From CAZAPZ01 sp964487285 (GTDB lineage Bacteria > Campylobacterota_A > Desulfurellia > JAADFJ01), in assembly GCA_964487285.1 (NCBI GenBank), contig CAZAPZ010000014.1, positions 1-24,021 on the forward strand: DNA of 24,021 nucleotides, read 5' to 3'. A model generated the notes under the pieces. That model made no database searches and was not told the origin of the DNA. It was given only the letters and a program-made list of their open reading frames with translations. The translations under genes and the position numbers were made by a program. Of this stretch, positions 8,004 to 13,875 are shown piece after piece (the first letter of the stretch is position 1; each line of letters starts with the position of its first letter).

Positions 8004-9163
8004 ACAATAACATTTCTGTTAATGATAATCCTACAGATCAATCACATTATAATTTGTTGTCTGCTCCTGATATAAAATTTATCCGATCGATAAAAAAATT
8101 CGGTGGTGATACACTAAAAAAATGCTACCAGTGCGCTACATGCTCGGGTATTTGCCCGCTTTCATCCGATGATAAACCGTTTCCCAGAAAAGAGATGATA
8201 ATGACGCAGTTAGGTATGAAAAATGAACTGCTTGGTGATCCCGATATCTGGTATTGTCATAACTGCAACGATTGTTCTAAATATTGCCCGAGAGGCGCAA
8301 GACCGGGTGATGTAATGGGGGCATTACGGGCAGAATTCATCAGGGAAAATGCAATACCTAAGTTTCTCGGTCATCTAATTGCCAATGCGAATTATATTGC
8401 TACCGTAGCTGCCTTTATTATACCGTTAATACTTCTTTTCATGGTATTGACAATATCCGGCCACTTAAATATACCTGATGGAAAAATAATCTATTCACGT
8501 CTTTTCCCAATTGAAGCCATTGATCTGTTTTTTAGTTCACTTGTCGTAATCTCGCTCATATTGTATATTATCGCTCTTCGAAGATTTTGGTTATCATTAA
8601 TGAAAGCCAATAAAGTAAGTTATACAAAAAGTTTTGGCAGCTCATTCGGTGAAGCTGCAGTGGAGTTTCTACTACATAAAAATTTCTCAAAATGCGAAGT
8701 AAATAAAGATCGAAAATTTGGTCATATGATGGTGTTTTACGGCTTCATAGGCTTATTCATCACTACCTGTTGGGTTGCATTTTATTATTGGGTTATGAAT
8801 ATTAATACACCTATTTCACTTGATGACCCTATGAAATGGTTCGCAAATCTAAGCGCATTTTTATTGATAGTTGGAATAATTATCTTGATAGGCAATAGAT
8901 TAAAGGATAAAGGTATAAACACAAAAAACTCCTCTTTTGACTGGAGTTTTACTATTATCATACTGTTTCTTGCTTTGACCGGTTTGTCAACGGAGGTTGC
9001 AAGACTTGCCTTATTACGTAAAATTGCTTACCCTATGTATCTTGTTCACCTTACATTTGTATTTTATATAATTGTTTATTTTCCCTATTCAAAATTATCT
9101 CATATGGGATATAGGATATTGGCTATCACTTATTACAAAATGGTTGGAAAAGATGCGGCATAA
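7991..9163 (+). CDS. qmoC: QmoC, membrane subunit of Qmo complex (HdrC/HdrE-like fusion)
   Basis: Membrane anchor of QmoABC, expected to exchange electrons with menaquinol and pass them through iron-sulfur clusters to QmoAB and APS reductase. The 390-residue protein has an N-terminal HdrC-like half with two clusters, Cys45/48/51/55 (CYQCATCSGICP) and Cys89/92/95/99 (CHNCNDCSKYCP). About six membrane segments then form a cytochrome b (NarI/HdrE-like) half; for example YIATVAAFIIPLILLFMVL, FFSSLVVISLILYII and a last one around YPMYLVHLTFVFYIIVYF, with histidines suitable for haem. ATG 7991 is chosen because CCGGAGG lies 9 nt upstream; an in-frame ATG at 7889 has no ribosome site and would add 34 residues unlike the family. 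Confidence 0.93.
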   Translation: MDSIDNNISVNDNPTDQSHYNLLSAPDIKFIRSIKKFGGDTLKKCYQCATCSGICPLSSDDKPFPRKEMIMTQLGMKNELLGDPDIWYCHNCNDCSKYCPRGARPGDVMGALRAEFIRENAIPKFLGHLIANANYIATVAAFIIPLILLFMVLTISGHLNIPDGKIIYSRLFPIEAIDLFFSSLVVISLILYIIALRRFWLSLMKANKVSYTKSFGSSFGEAAVEFLLHKNFSKCEVNKDRKFGHMMVFYGFIGLFITTCWVAFYYWVMNINTPISLDDPMKWFANLSAFLLIVGIIILIGNRLKDKGINTKNSSFDWSFTIIILFLALTGLSTEVARLALLRKIAYPMYLVHLTFVFYIIVYFPYSKLSHMGYRILAITYYKMVGKDAA

Positions 9164-9235
9164 CAATGCTTGCGGAATTGCCGAAGCCGGATATGATGGA
9201 TTTATCGGAATTGGATGTTGTGTGAAGGTTTTTAA

Positions 9236-10117
9236 ATGATATGGTCGGCTATACTCTTTTTGTTTACCATGATTATAGGCGTCATCTCTCCAGTTTCAGG
9301 GGTTGGAGGAGGTTCGCTGTTTGTCCCGTTATCTGCGGTTATATTTCCTTTTCATATTGATTTTATAAGAGGAGCGGGTCTTGTGATGGCTGTAACAGCG
9401 GCGTTTTCTTCGGTACCATACCTTATAAAAAAAGGATTGGCAAATATAAAAGTTTTTGTGGTAATTGCGCCGATAATGATAGTAACTTCGGTTATAGGAA
9501 GTGTAATCGGCTTACGTATAACAAATACATTGCCTGAAGGTAAATACTACATAGAGCTAATGCTCGGTATTACAATACTTATTGTTTTTGCCATTATGAT
9601 GGTATCAAAGAAACTTGAATTTCCTAATGTGGGTGAAGAGGATGTTGATTCATGGTCAAAGAGACTGAAAATAGGTGGGGCGTGGTTTGAACCGAATCTT
9701 GGCAGAGTGGTAGACTATAAAATCAAGAATTTGCCAAAAGCGTTAGTAATATTTGCCGTTATCGGTTTGGTGGCAGGAATGTTTGGTTTAGGTGCTGGCT
9801 GGGCAAACGTTCCGGTTCTGAATATATTAATGGGAATGCCTATCAAGGCTGCAGCTGCAACAAGCATGCTTATTATTACAGCCATTGCACCTGCTATTGG
9901 CACATATCTTAGCAAAGGCGCGATATTACCGTACATAGTTGTTCCTGCCATACTTGGTATAATGATAGGTGCAAGGGTCGGTGCAAAGGTGGCGGAAATT
10001 ATAAAACCGGTTTTTGTAAAATGGATTGTTGTTGGGATACTGTTTGTTACCGGCCTGTTGAATGTTATTAAAGGTCTGCAAGGTCTGCAAGTGCTGTCGC
10101 ATATTATGGGGTCATAA
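9236..10117 (+). CDS. TSUP-family (TauE/SafE-like) anion transporter
   Basis: A 293-residue polytopic membrane protein of about eight helices. It contains the duplicated glycine-rich signature of the sulfite exporter TauE/SafE family: ISPVSGVGGGSLFVPLSA in the first half and VAGMFGLGAGWANVPVLNI in the second, plus DFIRGAGLVMAVTAAFSS and ATSMLIITAIAPAIGTYL. Family members move sulfite, sulfonates, thiosulfate or related anions across the cytoplasmic membrane. Next to sat-apr-qmo and dsr, sulfate uptake or sulfite export is a reasonable inference, but the substrate cannot be read from the sequence. The ribosome site GAAGG is modest. The next gene begins 2 nt after its stop and is probably a partner subunit. 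Confidence 0.85.
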   Translation: MIWSAILFLFTMIIGVISPVSGVGGGSLFVPLSAVIFPFHIDFIRGAGLVMAVTAAFSSVPYLIKKGLANIKVFVVIAPIMIVTSVIGSVIGLRITNTLPEGKYYIELMLGITILIVFAIMMVSKKLEFPNVGEEDVDSWSKRLKIGGAWFEPNLGRVVDYKIKNLPKALVIFAVIGLVAGMFGLGAGWANVPVLNILMGMPIKAAAATSMLIITAIAPAIGTYLSKGAILPYIVVPAILGIMIGARVGAKVAEIIKPVFVKWIVVGILFVTGLLNVIKGLQGLQVLSHIMGS

Positions 10118-10119
10118 AA

Positions 10120-10524
10120 ATGAAATCGGTTGATAAAAAAATAAACGTTGATGGAATGGGGATTATTTTTGCCAAAGCAATGGTTATTTTCTCAATTATA
10201 GGCATCATTTTGATTGTAGTTCCTTCAATAGGTTATTTTCTCGGCTACAGACAATATCTCCCTCAGAGCGAAGTGATTAGTCATTGGAGCGAACCTGTGG
10301 CTAAATTTTGGATTGATATAAAAACCTATCAGCCTCATGGCTATTCTTGGATATTTAAAAATCTTAACTATACCGATACTTTCAGCATGATTGGGGTTAT
10401 GGTACTGCTTTTTACACCGTTTTTTAGTATAATTGCAGCTATGTTCAAAACTCCAGCCAAAATTTATAGAACATTGCTTGTGATTTCCGCAGTTGAATTT
10501 ATCTTATCTATAATTTTAAGATGA
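10120..10524 (+). CDS. DUF1634-like small membrane protein, probable TSUP partner
   Basis: A 134-residue protein with three predicted membrane helices (about residues 17-42, 87-108 and 116-133). The middle part is a soluble segment around the sequence YQPHGYSWIFKNL. The region from MIGVMVLLFTPFFSII through KIYRTLLVISAVEFIL resembles the end of DUF1634 proteins, which commonly sit directly after TauE/SafE transporters. The start lies 2 nt after the transporter stop, with GGGG upstream, so the two are very likely co-translated. Function is unknown; an accessory role in anion transport is inference. The DUF1634 assignment rests on topology, pattern and context and not on a profile search. Confidence 0.6.
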   Translation: MKSVDKKINVDGMGIIFAKAMVIFSIIGIILIVVPSIGYFLGYRQYLPQSEVISHWSEPVAKFWIDIKTYQPHGYSWIFKNLNYTDTFSMIGVMVLLFTPFFSIIAAMFKTPAKIYRTLLVISAVEFILSIILR

Positions 10525-10528
10525 ACCG

Positions 10529-10558
10529 ATGATAAATGTAGCATTAATATGTTATCAT
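10529..10558 (+). other. Weak hairpin after the DUF1634-like gene
   Basis: A 7-bp inverted repeat, ATGATAA (10529-10535) and TTATCAT (10552-10558), has a 16-nt loop that itself contains a short AATG/CATT pairing. There is no G+C core and no T-run, so at most it is a weak 3' structure. The rest of 10559-10676 shows only the AAGGAGG ribosome site of the next gene. Confidence 0.2.
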
Positions 10559-10676
10559 TAAAGCTGTTATAATTGTTATGGATCGAATGTTTTTAGACTT
10601 TGATCATATTGAACAATGAAACTAACTATTTATCAATATAAAGATTAAATAATTTTTAAAAGGAGGTTGCCATTTT

Positions 10677-10967
10677 ATGGAACTGAAAATAAAAGATGCT
10701 CCCAATTGCCCTTACTGCAATCAAAGAATGTCAAAATGTGAAATTCCACCTTATAATTTTGGTGATATATCATCGGGATGGTCAGATCCTTTTTTATACG
10801 TATGTTTTGATGATAAGTGTAAATTTTTCGTGGAAGGCTGGGACAGGATGAAAAAGTTTTATGGTAAAACAGTATCGTATAGATTTATGTATCAGCCAAC
10901 CAATGGTGTTGAGCACGCAATGTGCGTTTTCTCAAGTGATGCCTTTAAGAATCTTATTATAGAATAG
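10677..10967 (+). CDS. Small ogr/Delta-like zinc-ribbon protein
   Basis: A 96-residue protein with a strong AGGAGG ribosome site. It has four cysteines spaced as a zinc finger: Cys11 and Cys14 (CPYC) and Cys43 and Cys48 (CFDDKC), the CX2C...CX4C pattern of ogr/Delta-like zinc fingers. The second half is rich in aromatic residues (FFVEGWDRMKKFYGK, SYRFMYQP). Similar short zinc-ribbon proteins with an FYVCFNDEC-type centre and a GWEWM-type segment are, to my recollection, found in sulfate reducers, but I could not verify this. It stands alone between the transporter genes and the long leader before the channel gene. Function is unknown: a transcription factor, or a redox or assembly protein, are all possible. 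There is no evidence of phage origin around it. Confidence 0.65.
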   Translation: MELKIKDAPNCPYCNQRMSKCEIPPYNFGDISSGWSDPFLYVCFDDKCKFFVEGWDRMKKFYGKTVSYRFMYQPTNGVEHAMCVFSSDAFKNLIIE

Positions 10968-11118
10968 ATACGGATAAGATTTATTTAGAGAAATCGGAGT
11001 ATAAAATGATACAATCCCATCCCATCATATATCTTGCTTATGAGATGCGGCAATCGTTGCAGTAACTTTATATAACAATGGCTGACTTTAGGGAGTTGTT
11101 CGTCATTTGAAAAAACAC

Positions 11119-11147
11119 TTGACACTATAAATAATTTATGATATAAA
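11119..11147 (+). promoter_or_regulatory. sigma70-like promoter of the AmiS/UreI-like gene
   Basis: TTGACA (11119-11124) and TATAAA (11142-11147) are 17 nt apart, placing the start near 11154. Positions 11118-11147 match the dsrA promoter at 26 of 30 positions and the sat promoter at 22 of 30, including the spacer. The -10 region lies within a perfect inverted repeat, AATTTAT / ATAAATT, separated by GAT, which could be an operator half-site pair. Confidence 0.7.
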
Positions 11148-11178
11148 TTAAAATGTAGATTTTAAGCTGCAAAGCTTA

Positions 11179-11187
11179 GGGGGGGGG
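11179..11187 (+). promoter_or_regulatory. G9 tract near predicted mRNA 5' end
   Basis: Nine consecutive G residues lie about 25 nt downstream of the predicted transcription start and 11 nt before an ATG at 11199 that opens an 11-codon frame. The tract resembles the G7 ribosome site of sat but serves no recognisable gene. It could act as a stabilising 5' Shine-Dalgarno element or as a leader-peptide ribosome site, and it is a candidate for replication slippage. Confidence 0.35.
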
Positions 11188-11423
11188 TAAAGTAATAAAT
11201 GAAATATCCAAATCTATTACACAATGGATTTTAAGCAGTTGAACTCTTGTCTTTACAAGATTTGCACAATCTTAACACAAAATTTATAGCATTTCAATAA
11301 ATTTATAACATAATATAGTTACGAGTTACAAATATATGTAGAATAACAACCTTAAGTTTACTGTGAAAAGCAAATGCAGGATTGAAAAGTGTATAAGATT
11401 CGGTAACAAAACAAGGTTTAAAT

Positions 11424-11435
11424 AAGGAGGTGGGG
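11424..11435 (+). promoter_or_regulatory. Orphan Shine-Dalgarno sequence in the leader
   Basis: AAGGAGGTGGGG is a near-perfect anti-16S match followed only by an ATG and two codons before a stop (ATG at 11445). The actual channel gene uses a separate GAGGAGG at 11492-11498. The same layout (orphan AGGAGGTGG, then about 60-70 nt, then the true ribosome site) occurs before dsrA. Confidence 0.4.
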
Positions 11436-11503
11436 TTGATAGATATGTCAATTTAAAAGCGTGATGGTTATGTTGAGGTCTTATTTAAAGAGAGGAGGTT
11501 GTA

Positions 11504-12166
11504 ATGAGTAAAAATCTAAAACTGTTGGATGTTTTTCTTTTCGGTATATTGGTTATAGGCGCATTCGCGTTTATGGGCTCTTCAAATGTTTATGCGGCAG
11601 GTGCACCGCCTACTGTGGGCAAATTCATAGCTCCTATTATGTATTTAGGCGCATTTGCTTTGTTGGCCAACGGTTTGATGCATCTTGACCCTGAACGAAA
11701 AAAGGCAAATATAAAAACTGTGGGCGTAATTACCGCAACGGTGGGCGTAATGTGGTGGCCGTTTCTAATCGCAATGTCAGTCGTACAAGGCTTGGGAGCG
11801 TTAACAAATTTTATAACAGGATTAGCAGGCATGTATGCATTCTTTTTTGTGGTTTTGGGCATTCTGGAAATATCCGATTTACCAAAAAAATCGTTAGGTC
11901 CGGTTGCAATATTTATTGGATGGCTGACTTTAGCTTATGGTATATTTTTTATTCTTACACCAAACCCGGCAGGAACGGGTACATGGGTATATCATTCTTC
12001 AATAATGTTTGTATGGTTTTTGGCGATGAATGCGGCTGGATTTATGATGCAGGGTAGATTTCGTGAGAGAACGGCAGGCTGGATAGTGACATTTGCGGCT
12101 GTGTATACATTTGCCATACCGGCAGTATTTTGGTCTATGCCTCCGGGAATGAGAGGACCATTTTAA
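11504..12166 (+). CDS. AmiS/UreI-like small-solute channel (tentative)
   Basis: A 220-residue, very hydrophobic protein. An N-terminal segment (about residues 9-33, FLFGILVIGAFAFMG ending VYAAG) looks like a signal peptide with an AxA-type site or a first helix. About six membrane segments follow. The stretch APIMYLGAFALLANGLMHLD and the later GPVAIFIGWLTLAYGIFF resemble the six-helix AmiS/UreI family, whose members conduct urea, short amides or possibly other small neutral solutes; the substrate here is unknown. It has the strong GAGGAGG ribosome site and its own promoter of the sat/dsr type, implying high expression and co-regulation with sulfate reduction. A 25-codon membrane microprotein follows after 39 nt. 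The family call is by pattern only; an unrelated membrane protein is possible. Confidence 0.5.
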   Translation: MSKNLKLLDVFLFGILVIGAFAFMGSSNVYAAGAPPTVGKFIAPIMYLGAFALLANGLMHLDPERKKANIKTVGVITATVGVMWWPFLIAMSVVQGLGALTNFITGLAGMYAFFFVVLGILEISDLPKKSLGPVAIFIGWLTLAYGIFFILTPNPAGTGTWVYHSSIMFVWFLAMNAAGFMMQGRFRERTAGWIVTFAAVYTFAIPAVFWSMPPGMRGPF

Positions 12167-12205
12167 TATATAGTAAGTTTTAAATAATTAATACAAGGAG
12201 GCAGC

Positions 12206-12283
12206 ATGGTTGTAGATGTTATGCTTATAGCTGTAGTTTTAGGTTGGGCAATTGTTTTAGTAACATGGCTTATTCCGGATTAA
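12206..12283 (+). CDS. 25-aa single-TM microprotein downstream of the channel gene
   Basis: ATG 12206 is preceded by a strong AAGGAGG (12195-12201) with ideal spacing and opens a frame of 25 codons ending TAA 12281-12283. The peptide has one acidic residue near the N terminus, a continuous hydrophobic helix (MLIAVVLGWAIVLVTWLIP) and a terminal Asp. A perfect 13-bp hairpin starts 8 nt after the stop, consistent with the end of a transcript. It lies 39 nt after the AmiS/UreI-like gene, so it is probably cotranscribed and could be a small accessory subunit, as seen with small single-helix subunits of other membrane complexes. The family is unknown to me. Confidence 0.6.
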   Translation: MVVDVMLIAVVLGWAIVLVTWLIPD

Positions 12284-12290
12284 CAAGTAG

Positions 12291-12323
12291 TGCAATTAAG
12301 GGGAATTTATCCCCTTAATTGCA
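12291..12323 (+). terminator. Strong hairpin after the microprotein gene
   Basis: A perfect 13-bp inverted repeat, TGCAATTAAGGGG (12291-12303) and CCCCTTAATTGCA (12311-12323), has a 7-nt AATTTAT loop and lies 8 nt after the microprotein stop. Only TCATTTATAA follows, with no long T-run. It is the likely 3' end of the channel-microprotein transcript. Confidence 0.65.
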
Positions 12324-12366
12324 TCATTTATAACACAAATTAGGAATTTTAATCTTTAATGCACAC

Positions 12367-12409
12367 CCAATCAATAGAGATTAATAATCTGTATTGATTG
12401 GAAGTTTTT
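12367..12409 (+). terminator. Second hairpin with T5 tail
   Basis: CCAATCAATA (12367-12376) pairs with TATTGATTGG (12392-12401). Inside it AGATT (12378-12382) pairs with AATCT (12386-12390) around an AAT loop, leaving one G-G mismatch. The structure is followed by AAG and TTTTT (12405-12409), so it reads as an intrinsic terminator on the + strand, backing up the hairpin at 12291 and insulating the dsr promoter. Confidence 0.5.
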
Positions 12410-12434
12410 CATAAATCAATTAATTTATGAAAAA
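12405..12434. repeat. 12-bp perfect inverted repeat upstream of the dsr promoter
   Basis: TTTTTCATAAAT (12405-12416) and ATTTATGAAAAA (12423-12434) flank a 6-nt CAATTA spacer, ending 11 nt before the -35 of the dsr promoter. As RNA it shares its T-run with the preceding terminator. As DNA it could be an operator or an activator site at about -47 to -76. No regulator family can be named from it. Confidence 0.4.
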
Positions 12435-12445
12435 TACAAAATTGC

Positions 12446-12474
12446 TTGACATAATAAATAGTTTATGCTATAAA
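12446..12474 (+). promoter_or_regulatory. sigma70-like promoter of the dsr operon
   Basis: TTGACA (12446-12451), a 17-nt spacer and TATAAA (12469-12474) give a predicted start near 12481 and a leader of about 100 nt before dsrA. The module 12445-12474 matches the sat promoter and the 11118-11147 promoter at 26 of 30 positions each. An inverted repeat, GTTTAT / ATAAAC (12461-12466, 12470-12475), covers the -10 region and may be an operator. Confidence 0.75.
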
Positions 12475-12495
12475 CTTATTAAATTAAGCAATGAT

Positions 12496-12505
12496 GAGGA
12501 GGTGG
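12496..12505 (+). promoter_or_regulatory. Orphan Shine-Dalgarno near the dsr mRNA 5' end
   Basis: GAGGAGGTGG lies about 15 nt after the predicted transcription start and leads to no gene; the true dsrA ribosome site is AAGGAGGT at 12573-12580. The position and sequence resemble stabilising Shine-Dalgarno elements that protect mRNA 5' ends by binding ribosomes. The function is inferred. Confidence 0.4.
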
Positions 12506-12583
12506 TTTATATATAAGTAAATTATAAAAACAGTTTTTGGGGTTATGCTAAATTTACGCAATAGAGTTTAAAAAGGAGGTAAA

Positions 12584-13831
12584 ATGAGTGATACAACTGA
12601 CAAGAAAGGCAAAAAGTGGAAAACACCTTTATTAGATCAGCTAAAGGAAGGTCCATGGCCAAGCTTTGTAGATGAGCTTGAAAAATGTGCCGCTACAAGC
12701 CCGAGAAGCGAAGATCTTTTAGGGCAGTTGGAGCAATCATATAGAGATAATATAAATCACTGGAAGCATGGTGGTATGGCAGGTGTTACAGGATATGGTA
12801 CCGGAATAACGGCAAGATTTTCTGCTATGCCTGAAAAATTTCCTGGCTGCAAAGAATATCATACGTTCAGAATCGGACAGGTGCAGGGTTATTTCTATAC
12901 ATCCGATGTTCTGAGGAAGCTTTCTGATATATGCGATAAATATGCCGGCGGGCTATTTGATTTTCATGCATCTTCAGGTGACATACAGACATTGGGAAGC
13001 AGGACGGATGAACTTGATCCGATGTTTGAAGATCTCAGAAAAATACATTTTGACCTTGGCGGCGGCGGCTCAGACGTTAGAACGCCATCTTGCTGCGTTG
13101 GACCTGCAAGATGCGAATGGGCTATGTTTGATACACTTAGAGCTTGCCAGGATTTCGTACAACATTATCAGGATGAACTGCACAGGCCAATGTTCAACTA
13201 CAAATGGAAAACTAAGTTTTCCGGTTGTCCGAATGATTGTGACTGCTCGGGTGTGAGATCCGATCTGTCATTTGTCGGAGTTTGGAAAGATAATATAAGA
13301 ATAGATCAGAATGAAGTTAAGGAATACGCAAAAAAGACCAATATTCAGGAGAGAGTGATATATAAATGTCCTACAAAGTGCATGTCTTTTAATGATAAAG
13401 ACGGCATGGTTATTGATGATGATAACTGCGTAAAATGTATGCATTGCATAAATGTGATGCCGAAAGCTTTAAGACCTGGAGTTGTGCGAGGAGCACAGAT
13501 ACGTTTTGGTGCAAAAGTTACAATGACAGTTGGCTCACGACTGGGATTTATCCTTATTCCTTTTTATGATATAGAAAAAGACCGCAAGGAAGATTATGTG
13601 TTTCTCACTGATCTATTAGATAGAATATGGGAATTCTGGGACGAAAATGGTGCATCGAGAGAAAGAGTAGGTGAACTGATTCAGAGAATAGGTATAGGAA
13701 ATTTCCTTGAGGAGATAGGCATAGATCCAATACCTGAAATGGTTGCATATCCAAGACAGAACCCGTTTATTAATTTTGAAGAATACTATACGGAAGACGA
13801 TGAAGAGGAAGAGGAAGAACAGAAGGAATGA
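12584..13831 (+). CDS. dsrA: Dissimilatory sulfite reductase alpha subunit
   Basis: Alpha subunit of the cytoplasmic DsrAB heterotetramer, which reduces sulfite with sirohaem coupled to [4Fe-4S]. The 415-residue protein has the family opening TPLLDQLKEGPWPSF and EDLLGQLEQSY with HWKHGG (to residue 63). The sirohaem/[4Fe-4S] ligands are CVGPARC (Cys171, Cys177) and CPNDC (Cys215, Cys219), and a ferredoxin insert is seen at CPTKC and CVKCMHC (Cys262, then 282/285/288). The last 16 residues form an unusual acidic tail (about ten Glu or Asp). The ribosome site AAGGAGGT is 3 nt before the ATG. It is first in a unit with dsrB (44 nt on), dsrD, dsrL, dsrC and dsrMK. The presence of dsrD and the neighbouring sat-apr-qmo suggest the reductive type. 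Confidence 0.97.
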   Translation: MSDTTDKKGKKWKTPLLDQLKEGPWPSFVDELEKCAATSPRSEDLLGQLEQSYRDNINHWKHGGMAGVTGYGTGITARFSAMPEKFPGCKEYHTFRIGQVQGYFYTSDVLRKLSDICDKYAGGLFDFHASSGDIQTLGSRTDELDPMFEDLRKIHFDLGGGGSDVRTPSCCVGPARCEWAMFDTLRACQDFVQHYQDELHRPMFNYKWKTKFSGCPNDCDCSGVRSDLSFVGVWKDNIRIDQNEVKEYAKKTNIQERVIYKCPTKCMSFNDKDGMVIDDDNCVKCMHCINVMPKALRPGVVRGAQIRFGAKVTMTVGSRLGFILIPFYDIEKDRKEDYVFLTDLLDRIWEFWDENGASRERVGELIQRIGIGNFLEEIGIDPIPEMVAYPRQNPFINFEEYYTEDDEEEEEEQKE

Positions 13832-13875
13832 CTTATGAGTTTTGTAAATATATCAAATAAACACAAGGAGGAATT

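Larger units (their letters stand above)
10968..11503 (+). other. 536-nt intergenic region: promoter plus long structured leader
   Basis: There is no convincing protein gene here. Positions 10968-11118 show nothing clear. A promoter lies at 11119-11147, a G9 tract at 11179-11187 and an orphan Shine-Dalgarno at 11424-11435. The predicted transcript therefore carries an untranslated leader of about 350 nt before the gene at 11504. Within it I see overlapping, mutually exclusive small stems: CTTGT (11246-11250) with ACAAG (11255-11259), and AAGATT (11257-11262) with AATCTT (11268-11273). There is also an AT-rich 8-bp repeat, AAATTTAT (11280-11287) with ATAAATTT (11297-11304). I recognise no known riboswitch class. 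Confidence 0.45.

Noticed and set aside
9166..9225. 19-codon ORF between qmoC and the TSUP transporter gene
   Set aside because: No ribosome site and no hydrophobic or conserved feature; it probably arises by chance in the 72-nt gap.
11006..11065. 19-codon ORF after CGGAG in the intergenic region
   Set aside because: Very short, no distinctive composition, and it ends before the promoter at 11119. Likely chance.
11199..11234. 11-codon ORF after the G9 tract
   Set aside because: Too short to call a gene; kept only as part of the leader description. Not rich in any single amino acid that would suggest attenuation.
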